This document shows, piece after piece, positions 26,027-34,699 of a DNA stretch of 64,000 bases (position 1 is its first letter; the number at the start of each line of letters is the position of its first letter). Location of the stretch: NCBI RefSeq assembly GCF_003293695.1, contig NZ_CP029556.1:2242001-2306000 (forward strand), in the 5' to 3' direction. The notes beneath the pieces are model-generated. The model had not been told where the DNA came from. It did not search any database and saw only the letters and a program-made list of their open reading frames with translations. The position numbers were made by a program, and so were the translations under genes. Source of the stretch: Lysobacter oculi. Its GTDB lineage: Bacteria; Pseudomonadota; Gammaproteobacteria; Xanthomonadales; Xanthomonadaceae.

Positions 26027-27819
26027 ATGTCCACGAACTTCAGCAAGTCCCTGCGCAAGACCCTGCTTGCGACGGCCACCGCGGCCATCCTCTCCCCGCT
26101 GGCCATCGCCCCCGTCTTTGCGCAGAACGCGAAGATCAAGACGGCCGGCCTCGACAACCCGGCCAGCTACAACGGCTTCATCGTCCGCTACAAGGCGGGC
26201 ACGGAGCAGCGCAAGAACCCCAACCTCATCCAAGGCGCGCTGGACCGCAGCGAATCGATGCTGCCGAACGCGATGGCCCGTGGCATCGCCGGGGGTGCCG
26301 TCAAGGGCAACCCGGTCGCGCTGCGCCATTCGCGCCGCCTCGCCATCGGCTCCGACCTTGTGCGCCCCAACCGCCGCCTGAGCCGCGATGAAGCCACCGC
26401 CGTGATGCAGGCCATCGCCGCCGATCCGAACGTGGAGTACGTCGAGCCCGACTACATCATGGTCAAGAGCTGGACCCCGAACGACACCCACTACGGCCTG
26501 CAGTACGGCTACGCCAGCGGCACCGGCGGCGCCCGCGTCGACCAGGCCTGGGACACGGCACGCGGTGCCGGCGTGGTGGTCGCGGTGCTCGACACCGGCA
26601 TCACCAGCCACAGCGACCTCAACGCCAACGTGCTGCCGGGTTATGACTTCATCACCGATTCCGCCGCTGCCCGCGACGGCAATGGCCGCGACAGCAACCC
26701 GGCCGACCAGGGTGACTGGGTCACCGGCCAACCAGTGCGGCGGCACGCATGCCGCGCAGAACTCCAGTTGGCACGGCACCCATGTGGCGGGCACCGTTGC
26801 GGCCGTGACCAACAACGGCACCGGCGTGGCGGGCGCGGCACCGAACGCCAAGATCGTCCCGGTGCGCGTGCTCGGCGCCTGCGGCGGCACCACCTCGGAC
26901 ATCGCCGACGCCATCGTCTGGGCTTCGGGCGGCAGCGTGAGCGGCATCCCGGCCAACGCCAACCCGGCTGAAGTCATCAACATGAGCCTGGGGTCGAGCG
27001 TCGCCGCGACCTGTTCGTCCACCTACGCCAACGCCATCGCCAGCGCCAACAGCCGCGGCACCATCGTGGTGACGGCCGCCGGCAACGAAGGCACGACCGC
27101 CAACCACATGCCGGGCAACTGCCCGGGCGTCATCAACGTGGCGGCCAGCACGTCCACGGGCGCGCGTGCCAGCTACTCGAACTACGGTTCGCGCGTCCAC
27201 ATCACCGCACCGGGCGACCGCATCGCGTCCACGGTCAACAGTGGCACCACCACGCCGTCCACCGAGGGCTACAGCTACATGAGCGGTACCTCGATGGCGG
27301 CACCGCACGTGGCCGGCATCGTGGCCCTGGTCCAGTCCGCGGCCAGCACGCCGCGGACGCCGGCGCAGATGCTGCAGATCCTGCAGTCGACCGCACGCGC
27401 GATGCCCGGCGCATGCTCCGGTGGCTGCGGTGCAGGCCTGATCGATGCCAAGGCCGCCGTGGCCGCGGTCAGCGGTGGCGGCGGTGGCACCGATCCGCAA
27501 CCGAACGATCCGACCGTGCTGCAGAACGGCGTGGCCGTGACCGGCATTTCCGGCGCGGCCAGCAGCGAGAAGCGCTGGACGGTGCAGGTGCCGGCCGGCC
27601 GCAGCAAGCTGACCATCACCATGGCGGGTGGCAGCGGTGACGCCGACCTGTACGTGCGTTTCGGCAGCGCGCCGACGACCAGTTCGTACAGCTGCCGTCC
27701 GTACCGCACCGGCAAACACCGAGACCTGCACGTTCAACGCGCCGGCCGCCGGCACCTGGCACGTGATGATCCGCGGCTACAGCAGCTACTCGGGCACCAG
27801 CCTGAAGGCGACGTACTGA
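26027..27819 (+). pseudogene. Secreted S8 (subtilisin-like) serine peptidase, two apparent +1 frameshifts
   Basis: Read through two frame changes, this encodes about 596 residues: signal peptide (about 1-33, ending PVFAQ), an I9-type propeptide region, a peptidase S8 domain with the triad Asp189 (VAVLDTG), His (WHGTHVAG) and Ser (GTSMAAPH), and a C-terminal PPC domain (SEKRWTVQVPAGRSKLTITMAGGSGDADLYVRFG). The first shift is near 26732-26740, where GDWVT should continue NQCGGTHAAQ but has one extra base. The second is near 27714-27718 (GGCAAACACC, one extra A); restoring the frame gives the expected NTETCTFNAPAAGTWHVMI ending. Both are single-base gains, so sequencing error is as likely as true decay. 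Probable substrate of the adjacent type II system. Confidence 0.85.
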
Positions 27820-27852
27820 TCCAGGGACTGACACATCGTCATGGACGACGGA

Positions 27853-27878
27853 GCCCCGGCCACTGGCCGGGGCTTTTT
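27853..27878 (+). terminator. Intrinsic terminator of the protease gene
   Basis: GCCCCGGCC (27853-27861) pairs perfectly with GGCCGGGGC (27865-27873) around ACT, followed by TTTTT. It lies 34 bp past the protease stop. Confidence 0.9.
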
Positions 27879-28000
27879 CATGGGGAGGGGGAAAGCTGGC
27901 CGGCTTTCGTGCCGTTCGATTGCGTCGCTCAGGCCGGACGCGGTGCTGTGCCGATGACGCCCGGCAACGACGAATGCTAATCGTGCTGCAATGGCCCGGG

Positions 28001-28041
28001 AATCACGGAAGGAAGCCATCAAAGATGGCGCGCCTGGAGGG
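28001..28041 (-). repeat. Partial duplicate of the tRNA-Arg 3' end and flank
   Basis: This 41-bp segment matches 28114-28154 at 39 of 41 positions in direct orientation, 113 bp apart. The right-hand copy includes the last 16 nt of tRNA-Arg (acceptor 3' strand with CCA); the left-hand copy has the same 16 nt but no tRNA body. It looks like a remnant tRNA, or a scar of recombination at the tRNA end. The intervening DNA holds a perfect hairpin GCGAAGC-ATC-GCTTCGC (28058-28074). Confidence 0.75.
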
Positions 28042-28138
28042 GAGAGGGGCTGCGTTTGCGAAGCATCGCTTCGCGCAGACCCGAGCGCCCGAAGGCTGCG
28101 CCTGAGGGCCGGAAATCACGGAAGGAAGCCATCGGAGA

Positions 28139-28215
28139 TGGCGCGCCTGGAGGGATTCGAACCCCCGACCAATGGCTTCGGAAGCCACTACTCTATCCGG
28201 CTGAGCTACAGGCGC
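28139..28215 (-). tRNA. tRNA-Arg (anticodon CCG)
   Basis: The 77-nt cloverleaf reads on the minus strand from 28215. It has a 7-bp acceptor (GCGCCTG with CAGGCGC), U8-A9, a D arm, an anticodon stem GTGGC/GCCAT with loop TTCCGAA (anticodon CCG, decoding CGG), a T loop TTCGAAT, a G discriminator and an encoded CCA. A hypothetical protein starting MARLEGFEPPT that could be read on the opposite strand is a well-known artefact over this type of tRNA. Confidence 0.97.
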
Positions 28216-28264
28216 CTTGCACCGCCGCGTGTGTGAGCGCGACGGGCCGGCAAGTGTAGCCGCT

Positions 28265-28293
28265 CGGCACCGCGATGCGAAACCGCGGTGCCG
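28265..28293. other. Strong hairpin downstream of aqpZ
   Basis: CGGCACCGCG (28265-28274) and CGCGGTGCCG (28284-28293) form a perfect 10-bp stem 18 bp past the aqpZ stop. There is no T-run on the minus strand, so it is only a possible terminator or mRNA-end stabiliser. It also lies about 50 bp upstream of the tRNA 5' end. Confidence 0.45.
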
Positions 28294-28311
28294 GGGGCAT
28301 GGCAGGACCGG

Positions 28312-29049
28312 TCAGCCGCGTTCGTCGGCACCCAGCCATTTGTAGATGACGCCGCCAAGCACCGCGCCGATGAACGGCGCCAGCCAGAACAGCCACAGCT
28401 GCGAGATCGCGCCGCTGCCGGCGAACAGCGCCACGCCGGTGGAGCGCGCCGGGTTCACCGAGGTATTGGTGACCGGGATGCTGATCAGGTGGATCAACGT
28501 CAGCCCCAGACCGATGGCGATCGGCGCGAAGCCGGCCGGTGCGCGCTTGTGGGTGGCGCCCATGATGATGATGAGGAACATCGCGGTCATCACGATCTCG
28601 CAGGCCAGCGCCGCGGCCATCGAATAGCCGCCGGGTGACAGCGCGTCGAAGCCGTTGCTGGCGAAGGTGCCGGCCGTCGCCGCATCTCCCCCTGCCGATG
28701 GGGTGATGGCCGTGCCGTTGCCGGTCGCGATGAAGTACAGCAGGCCGCCGGCCAGGATCGCGCCGAGCACTTGGGCGACGATGTAACCGGGCAGCTCGCG
28801 CGCCGGGAAACGTCCGCCGGCCCACAGGCCCACGCTGACCGCCGGGTTGAAGTGGCCGCCCGAGATATGCCCGAACGCATACGCGCCGGTCAGCACGGTC
28901 AGGCCGAAGGCCAGTGCCACGCCGACCAGGCCGATGCCGAGTGGATTACCGTCGCCGCCGAACTTCGCGGCCAGCACCGCGCTGCCGCAACCGCCCAGCA
29001 CCAGCCAGAAGGTGCCGATGAACTCGGCCGCCCATTTCTTCGTCTGCAT
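28312..29049 (-). CDS. aqpZ: Aquaporin Z
   Basis: The 245-residue inner-membrane water channel has six helices and both NPA loops: HFNPAVSVG near residue 63-71 and SVNPARSTG near 188-196, with the arginine of the selectivity filter next to the second. [18 protein letters not shown] is typical of AqpZ and not of glycerol facilitators. The ATG at 29049 follows a GGGGG ribosome site. A Gly/Ala-rich insertion (about 125-145) is longer than in E. coli. It is divergent from a cytochrome gene. Confidence 0.95.
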   Translation of the reverse strand: MQTKKWAAEFIGTFWLVLGGCGSAVLAAKFGGDGNPLGIGLVGVALAFGLTVLTGAYAFGHISGGHFNPAVSVGLWAGGRFPARELPGYIVAQVLGAILAGGLLYFIATGNGTAITPSAGGDAATAGTFASNGFDALSPGGYSMAAALACEIVMTAMFLIIIMGATHKRAPAGFAPIAIGLGLTLIHLISIPVTNTSVNPARSTGVALFAGSGAISQLWLFWLAPFIGAVLGGVIYKWLGADERG

Positions 29050-29206
29050 TCCAGAACCCCCATCGATGGCGCCTCGCTGGCGCAGGGGCACGCTAGCCCA
29101 AAAGCCCGCGTCCGGGCGACCGCCGGGCCCGCTGGTGGGCGGTTTCTCCGGCCTTTATACTGCGGGGCTGAGGCATGGCCGCTCGGGCTGTGCGGGATGG
29201 AAGCAC

Positions 29207-29725
29207 GTGAACAAGAGCGACTCGCTATTCCTGAAGAAATTCTCCATGGTCATCGGCTTCCTGCTGCTGCTGACGCTGGTCCTGATCCTGTTCGCGCACC
29301 ATCTGAACAAGCTGCTGCCGCACGAGCAGACCGAACAGGCCAAGGCGCAGGTCGAAGCGCGCATCGCGCCGGTTGGCGCCGTGTACGCCGGCCGTGACGG
29401 CGTGGCCCAGCAGATGGCCGCCGCCGAGGCGATGAAGGCAGCCGCCTCGTCCAATGCCGCATACGGCGGCACGATGGACGGCAAGGTCATCTACGACAGC
29501 CTGTGCACCGGCTGCCACACCTCCGGTGCGGGCGGCGCGCCCAAGCTGGACGCCGCCGGCATCGGCGCACGCATGGCGGCCCAGGGCGCGGACGAGCTGG
29601 TCAAGAAGGCCATCGAAGGCTTCACCGGTTCCAGCGGCGTGATGCCCGCCAAGGGTGGCAACCCGGCGCTGACCGACGACCAGGTCAAGGCCACCGTCGA
29701 GTGGATGATCGGGCAGAGCAAGTAA
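29207..29725 (+). CDS. Membrane-anchored cytochrome c5 family protein
   Basis: The 172-residue protein starts with GTG at 29207, has an uncleaved N-terminal anchor (about 12-30), a helical linker, and one class I c-type haem domain with CTGCH (C100, C103, H104) and a distal ligand Met146 in GVMPAKGG. It would carry electrons on the periplasmic face of the inner membrane, probably to a terminal oxidase. A TATACT hexamer at 29156-29161 is a likely -10 box, giving a leader of about 40 nt. Confidence 0.9.
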   Translation: MNKSDSLFLKKFSMVIGFLLLLTLVLILFAHHLNKLLPHEQTEQAKAQVEARIAPVGAVYAGRDGVAQQMAAAEAMKAAASSNAAYGGTMDGKVIYDSLCTGCHTSGAGGAPKLDAAGIGARMAAQGADELVKKAIEGFTGSSGVMPAKGGNPALTDDQVKATVEWMIGQSK

Positions 29726-29747
29726 GCCGCCCGCCATCGACCCCCGC

Positions 29748-29775
29748 AACGCCGCCTCCGGGCGGCGTTGTCGTT
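29748..29775 (+). terminator. Probable terminator after the cytochrome gene
   Basis: AACGCCGCC (29748-29756) pairs with GGCGGCGTT (29761-29769) around TCCG, then GTCGTTT. The stem is strong and the T-run short. Confidence 0.6.
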
Positions 29776-29852
29776 TCCGGGCCCCTGCGATGCGGCCATG
29801 CGCCCGCCGCCTGCGCATGGAACACTGTCGCTTTCCACCCGACGCCCACCCG

Positions 29853-31568
29853 ATGCGCCTGACCCGTCCGCTTCCCGCCGTGCTCGCCGCCGCCATCCTC
29901 GCGGCCTGCGCCAGCCTGCCGCCCGCGCCTTCGACCATCGCCATCGGTTCCGTGCAGGGCAGTGGCCCGCGCAGTCCGCTGGAAGGGCGCGAGGTGGTGG
30001 TGGAAGGCGTCATCAGCGCGGATTTCTCCGCCGGCCTGGGCCGCTGGGTGCTGCAGGGCGCGGGTGATGGGGACGAGGCGACTTCGGATGCGGTGTTCCT
30101 GGCGGGCAGCGATCCCGCGCTCGCGGTCGGCGCGCATGTACGCGTGCGCGGCGCGGTGGCCGAGCGCGAAGCCGGCGACAGAACCACGCTGACGGTGATC
30201 GAACTGGCCGGCGTCGAGCGGCTGCCGGATGCGGCCTTGCCCACCGCGCGAAGGCTGGCCGCCGTGCCCGCCGATCCGGCGGTATGGGAATCATTGGAGG
30301 CGATGTCGGTGGCGATCGATGCGCCGCTGACGCTCGTCGATACCCGTAACGCCGCGCGCTTCGGCGAATGGCAGGTGGCGCTGGGCGACCGGCCATGGAC
30401 GCCGACCGAAGTCGCGCTGCCGGGCGAGGCCGCCAACGCGCTGGGCCGGCAGAACCGGGCGCGGATGCTGTGGCTGGATGATGGCGATGCCCGCGCCAAT
30501 GCCGGCACCGCGATGAGCCGCGACATCCCGCGCACCGGCAGCACGCTGGCCACGGTCAGCGGCATCGTCGACGAACGCGCCGGCCGCTACCGCCTGCAGC
30601 TGGCCGCCGCGCCGGGCGTGCAGGCCGGCGCGCGGCCACAGCCGCCCGCGCGGATGGGCGAAGTGCGCATCGCCGCGATGAACATCGAGAACCTGTTCAA
30701 CGGCGACGGCCAAGGCGGCGGCTTCCCGACCGAACGCGGCGCGAAGTCGCAGGCCGAATACCTGCAGCAGCGCGCCAAGCGGGTCGCCGCGCTGGCCGGG
30801 CTGGATGCCGATGTCGTGGCGCTGATGGAACTGGAGAACGATGGCGCCGGCCCGCTGTCCTCCGAGTCGCAATTGGTCGCCGCGCTCAATGCCGCGCATG
30901 GCGGCGACTGGCGCGCGGTACCGATGCCGGCCAATGCCAGCACCGATGCGATCCGTGTCGGGCTGATCTACCGCGCCTCGAAGCTGCGCCCGATCGGTGG
31001 CTCGGCCACGCTCGACAGCGGCCCGTTCCGTAACCTGAGCCGCCCGCCGCTGGCGCAGGCTTTCCGCGCCGGCAACGGCCCGGTGTTCACCGTGGTCGCC
31101 AACCACCTCAAGTCGAAGGGCTGCCGCGATGCCAAGGGCGCCGATGCCGACCAGCGCGACGGCCAGGGCTGCTGGAACGCCAGCCGGCTGGAATCCGCGC
31201 GCCGCCTCGACGGCTGGCTGCGCCAGCGCCTCGGTGCCCGGCTCGACGCGCCGGTGGTGATCCTCGGCGACTTCAACGCCTATGCCATGGAAGACCCGCC
31301 GCGCTGGCTGCGCGAAGCCGGTTGGCGCGACGCCTTCAAGGAAGCCGGCATCGCGGATCCCTATTCCTATGTATATGACGGCCAGATCGGCCGCCTCGAC
31401 CACGCGCTGCTGAGCCCGGCGCTGGCGGCGCGCCTGCAGGGTGCGGCGGAATGGCACATCAATGCCGACGAGCCGGACGCGCCCGAACCTGCCGATGCGC
31501 CGGCCACGCCCTGGCGCAGTTCCGACCACGATCCGCTGGTGATCGACCTGCGCCTGCGCAGCCGGTGA
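29853..31568 (+). CDS. ExeM/NucH-family extracellular endonuclease-like lipoprotein
   Basis: The 571-residue product starts at the ATG at 29853, which opens a lipoprotein signal (AAAILAAC, Cys19). Residues about 30-270 resemble the OB-like N-terminal part of ExeM/NucH nucleases. From about 285 there is an endonuclease/exonuclease/phosphatase domain: MNIENLFNGD, ALMELENDG, VANHLKSKGC, VVILGDFNAYAMEDP, and the final SSDHDPLVIDL, with Asn/Glu/His/Asp catalytic residues in place. It probably degrades extracellular or periplasmic DNA. Relatives are often secreted; a lipid anchor would keep this one at the cell surface. Confidence 0.88.
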   Translation: MRLTRPLPAVLAAAILAACASLPPAPSTIAIGSVQGSGPRSPLEGREVVVEGVISADFSAGLGRWVLQGAGDGDEATSDAVFLAGSDPALAVGAHVRVRGAVAEREAGDRTTLTVIELAGVERLPDAALPTARRLAAVPADPAVWESLEAMSVAIDAPLTLVDTRNAARFGEWQVALGDRPWTPTEVALPGEAANALGRQNRARMLWLDDGDARANAGTAMSRDIPRTGSTLATVSGIVDERAGRYRLQLAAAPGVQAGARPQPPARMGEVRIAAMNIENLFNGDGQGGGFPTERGAKSQAEYLQQRAKRVAALAGLDADVVALMELENDGAGPLSSESQLVAALNAAHGGDWRAVPMPANASTDAIRVGLIYRASKLRPIGGSATLDSGPFRNLSRPPLAQAFRAGNGPVFTVVANHLKSKGCRDAKGADADQRDGQGCWNASRLESARRLDGWLRQRLGARLDAPVVILGDFNAYAMEDPPRWLREAGWRDAFKEAGIADPYSYVYDGQIGRLDHALLSPALAARLQGAAEWHINADEPDAPEPADAPATPWRSSDHDPLVIDLRLRSR

Positions 31569-31591
31569 ATGGGGCCACGGGCGCACGCCGC

Positions 31592-31597
31592 TAAAAT
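31592..31597 (+). promoter_or_regulatory. -10-like hexamer for a leaderless start
   Basis: TAAAAT lies exactly 6 nt before the ATG at 31604; the spacer GCGCGG is identical to that at tatD. No ribosome site is present. Confidence 0.5.
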
Positions 31598-31603
31598 GCG
31601 CGG

Positions 31604-32284
31604 ATGACGCAGCAACCCGCATTCCCCGACGCCGACACATCGCTCACCCTGACCGGCCCGGCCGGCGTGCTGGAGGTGGTGGTCGAATATCCCGAAGCCG
31701 ATGCGGAGGCCGCCGCGCAGCCGGTGGTCGCCATCGTCTGCCACCCGCTGCCCACCGAGGGCGGCACCATGAACAACAAGGTGGTGACGATGGCCGCGCG
31801 TGCCCTGCGCGAGCTCGGCATCACCACGGTGCGGTTCAATTTCCGCGGCACCGGGAATTCCGCCGGTGAGTTCGATGAAGGCGAGGGCGAGCGCGACGAC
31901 CTGCGTGCCGTCGCCGACTGGGTACGCGCCGCGCGCCCCGATGCCGCCCTGTGGCTGGCCGGTTTCAGCTTTGGCGCCTATGTCTCGATCCGCGCCAGCG
32001 CCGAGCTGCAGCCGGCCGCGTTGATCTCGCTGGCGCCGCCGGCCGGGCGCTGGGATTTCGCCGACGCCGCGCCGGCCATGCCGTGGCTGGTGGTGCAGGG
32101 CGAGGAAGACGAGATCGTCGACCCGCATGCCGTCTACGACTGGCTGGAGAAGCTCGCGCCGCCGCAGCTCACCCTGGTGAAGATGCCGGCCTGCACGCAT
32201 TTCTTCCACGGCAAGCTGGTGGACCTGCGCGGCGTGATCAAGAACACCGCCCGTCACTGGCTGCCGGCACCGGCCAACGCCTGA
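31604..32284 (+). CDS. Alpha/beta hydrolase (CocE/NonD-like)
   Basis: The 226-residue cytoplasmic protein has the oxyanion block CHPLPTEGGTMNNKVV, RFNFRGTGNSAG, the nucleophile elbow AGFSFGAYVS, an acid in VVQGEEDEIVD and a histidine in THFFHGKL, as in the widespread small dienelactone-hydrolase-like family. The substrate is unknown. Its TGA overlaps the ATG of zapE by one base, so the two are co-translated. Confidence 0.88.
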   Translation: MTQQPAFPDADTSLTLTGPAGVLEVVVEYPEADAEAAAQPVVAIVCHPLPTEGGTMNNKVVTMAARALRELGITTVRFNFRGTGNSAGEFDEGEGERDDLRAVADWVRAARPDAALWLAGFSFGAYVSIRASAELQPAALISLAPPAGRWDFADAAPAMPWLVVQGEEDEIVDPHAVYDWLEKLAPPQLTLVKMPACTHFFHGKLVDLRGVIKNTARHWLPAPANA

Positions 32285-33372
32285 TGGCCGGGCTTCCCTC
32301 GGAGCTGTACGCGGCTGGCGTCGCGCGCGGCGACTGGCAGGACGATCCCGCCCAACGTGCGGTGCTGGTGGAGCTCGACCGCCTGCATGCGGCACTCGGC
32401 ACGGCGCAGGGATCGACCGGGCTGCTGGGCCGGCTGTTCGGTCGTGATGAGGCTTCGGCCACGCGCGGCCTCTACCTGTGGGGCGGCGTGGGGCGCGGCA
32501 AGACTTTCCTGGTCGACCTGTTCTACGACAGCCTGGATTTCCCGCAGAAGCAACGCGCGCACTTCCACCGTTTCATGCGCGAGATCCACGCCCAGCTGAA
32601 AGCGCATGCCGGCGAGCGCGACCCGCTGGCGGCCATCGCCAAGCAATGGCGGCGCGAGATGCGCGTGCTGGTGCTCGACGAATTCTTCGTCACCGACATC
32701 GGCGACGCGATGCTGCTGTCGCGCCTGCTGGAGCGCCTGTTCGCCGAGGGCGTGGTGCTGGTCACCACTTCCAACACGGTGCCGGCCAATCTCTACAAGG
32801 ACGGCCTGCAGCGCGCGCGCTTCCTGCCCGCCATCGCCCTGATCGAGCGCCATTGCGTGGTGATGGAAATCGCTTCCAGCACCGATTACCGGCTGCGCGA
32901 ACTGACCCGTTCGCCGGTCTACCGCGTGCCCGCCGATGACGCCGGCGACGCCTGGCTGAGCGGACGCTGGCAGACGCTCACGCATGTCGCGCCCAAGGCC
33001 GGCGAACTGCAGGTGGATGGCCGCCCGATCCGCGTGCGTGCCCGCTGCCACGGCTTTGCCTGGTTCGATTTCGATGCGCTCTGCGAAGGCCCGCGCGCCG
33101 CCGCCGACTACATCGAGATCGCCCACGAATTCCACACCGTGCTGCTCGGCGGCATCCCGCGCTTCGATGGTGGCAACGACGATGCCGCGCGCCGTTTCGT
33201 TACCGCCATTGACGAGTTCTACGACCGCCACGTCAACCTGGTCTGCACCGCCGCCGCATCGCCTGTTGAGCTGTATGCCGGCGAGCGGCTGGCACATGCC
33301 TTCGAGCGCACCGCCTCGCGCCTCATCGAGATGCAGAGCGCCGAATACCTGGCCAGCGAACACCTCACCTGA
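32284..33372 (+). CDS. zapE: Cell division protein ZapE (AFG1-like ATPase)
   Basis: The 362-residue P-loop ATPase has Walker A GGVGRGKTF (67-75), FHRFMREIHAQL, Walker B LVLDEFFVTDIGDA (D132-E133), TSNTVPANLYKDGLQRARFLPAI and the C-terminal SRLIEMQSAEYL, all hallmarks of ZapE. In E. coli ZapE acts at the Z-ring under stress. A weak stem followed by TTTTTT just after the stop (33375-33398) may terminate transcription but overlaps the FNR-like box of the next gene. Confidence 0.94.
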   Translation: MAGLPSELYAAGVARGDWQDDPAQRAVLVELDRLHAALGTAQGSTGLLGRLFGRDEASATRGLYLWGGVGRGKTFLVDLFYDSLDFPQKQRAHFHRFMREIHAQLKAHAGERDPLAAIAKQWRREMRVLVLDEFFVTDIGDAMLLSRLLERLFAEGVVLVTTSNTVPANLYKDGLQRARFLPAIALIERHCVVMEIASSTDYRLRELTRSPVYRVPADDAGDAWLSGRWQTLTHVAPKAGELQVDGRPIRVRARCHGFAWFDFDALCEGPRAAADYIEIAHEFHTVLLGGIPRFDGGNDDAARRFVTAIDEFYDRHVNLVCTAAASPVELYAGERLAHAFERTASRLIEMQSAEYLASEHLT

Positions 33373-33396
33373 CATCGCGCGGGAGGCCTGCGTTTT

Positions 33397-33410
33397 TTGA
33401 TCAGGCTCAA
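33397..33410 (+). promoter_or_regulatory. FNR/Anr-type box of the hemerythrin promoter
   Basis: TTGAT-CAGG-CTCAA differs from the FNR consensus TTGAT-N4-ATCAA at one base. A -10-like TAGAGT at 33433-33438 predicts a start near 33445, which puts the box centre at -41.5, the class II activator position. The geometry supports oxygen- or NO-responsive control. Confidence 0.6.
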
Positions 33411-33465
33411 CAGGCGGCGTACGGATCGCCCCTAGAGTGCGGGCCCGTCCCCACGGAAAACCCGC

Positions 33466-33927
33466 ATGTCCCTGCTGATCTGGCAATCCGATCTCGATAC
33501 CGGGATCGACGTCATCGACGAGCAGCACCACCGCATCGTCCATCTCATCAACCAGCTCCACCACGCCAACGAGAGCGGCAGCCGCGCCGAAGTCGGCGAG
33601 GTGCTGGAGGAACTGGTCGACTACACGCTCTCCCACTTCGCGTTCGAGGAAGAGTTGATGGAGGAAGCCGGCTACGCGCTCGGTCCCGCGCACAAGCGGG
33701 TGCACGAGATGTTCACGCGCCGCGTCGGCGAGTACAAGCTGCGCTTCGAAGCCGGCGACGACGTGGCCGGCGAGTTGAAGAGCATGCTCGCGCGCTGGCT
33801 GTTCAACCACATCCGCAGCGACGACAAGGCGTATTCGAAACACGTGCGCTGGTATCTGGACCGCTTCAGCAAGCAGCACCAGCAGGGTGGCTGGATGAAG
33901 CGCACGCTGGGCCGGTTGTTCGGGTGA
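33466..33927 (+). CDS. Bacteriohemerythrin
   Basis: The 153-residue protein is a single hemerythrin four-helix bundle with all di-iron ligands: H21 (in DEQHHRI), H57 and E61 (HFAFEEE), H76 and H80 (HKRVH), H115 and D120 (HIRSDD). Such proteins bind O2 and may sense, store or deliver oxygen or bind NO. The C-terminal extension after about residue 130 is basic ([11 protein letters not shown]). The FNR-type box upstream fits a low-oxygen function. Confidence 0.93.
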   Translation: MSLLIWQSDLDTGIDVIDEQHHRIVHLINQLHHANESGSRAEVGEVLEELVDYTLSHFAFEEELMEEAGYALGPAHKRVHEMFTRRVGEYKLRFEAGDDVAGELKSMLARWLFNHIRSDDKAYSKHVRWYLDRFSKQHQQGGWMKRTLGRLFG

Positions 33928-33966
33928 ACCTGCGTTAGCATCGGGGCTCCAACGGGGAGCCTGGCG

Positions 33967-34686
33967 ATGCGCGTACTGCAGGGATTGGCACTGATGGCCG
34001 CGATGCTGGCGATGCCGGTATGGGCCGATTCACCGCTGCCCGATGGGCCGCATGTGGTCGCCAGCGGGCAGGCCAAGGTGGTGGTGGCGCCGGATGTGGC
34101 CGAGAGTTCGGTGTCGGTGGAAATCAATGCCGCGCAACCGGCCGAAGCCAAGCGGCGTGTCGATGTCGCGATCAACCGCTTCCTCGCGGCCCTGCATGCA
34201 CAGGGCGTGGCCGAGGCCGACATCGAGGCCTCCGACCTGCGCCTGAGCGAAGACATCGACACCGATGACGAGGGCCGGCGGGTGTCCAACGGCTTCAGCG
34301 CATCGCGCACGGTGGAATTCAAGCTGCGCGACATCGGCAAGCTCAACGCGCTGCTGGATGACGCGCTGGCCGCCGGCATGAACCGTTTCGGCGACACCCG
34401 CTTCACATCCAGCCGCGCCGATGCCCTGCGTGCGGAAGCGCGTGCCAAGGCCGCGCGCAACGCCACCGAACGCGCCCGCGAACTGGCCGCCGGCTTCGGG
34501 GCCAAGCTCGGCGCGGTGTACAGCATCAACAGCGCCAACAACGACCTGGGCGCGCGTTACCGCTATGGCGCCACCAGCCTGGACCGCGTGGAAGTCAGCG
34601 GCACGCGCGCGCAGCCCGGCCGCTACCTCAAGCCCGAAATCGAATACAACGAGACCGTGACCGCGGTGTTCTCGATCCAGCCCTGA
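33967..34686 (+). CDS. Periplasmic SIMPL domain-containing protein
   Basis: The 239-residue protein has a signal peptide (about 1-20, ending PVWA) and a SIMPL (DUF541) domain: VVASGQAKVVVAPDVAESSVSVE at the start, ALRAEARAKAARNATERARELAAGFGAKLG, and EIEYNETVTAVFSIQP at the end. Family members form ring-like periplasmic assemblies of unclear role, linked to oxidative stress. It is followed after 13 bp by an amidohydrolase gene. Confidence 0.9.
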   Translation: MRVLQGLALMAAMLAMPVWADSPLPDGPHVVASGQAKVVVAPDVAESSVSVEINAAQPAEAKRRVDVAINRFLAALHAQGVAEADIEASDLRLSEDIDTDDEGRRVSNGFSASRTVEFKLRDIGKLNALLDDALAAGMNRFGDTRFTSSRADALRAEARAKAARNATERARELAAGFGAKLGAVYSINSANNDLGARYRYGATSLDRVEVSGTRAQPGRYLKPEIEYNETVTAVFSIQP

Positions 34687-34699
34687 CCGGACCACGCCC

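Noticed and set aside
28001..28154. Integrated mobile element at the tRNA
   Set aside because: Only 72 bp separate the repeats, no integrase or cargo is present, and flanking genes are ordinary; it is recorded as a scar or remnant, not an element.
28123..28236. Open frame reading MARLEGFEPPTNGFGSHYS
   Set aside because: It is the antisense of tRNA-Arg(CCG) and a well-known false protein call; the RNA structure fully explains it.
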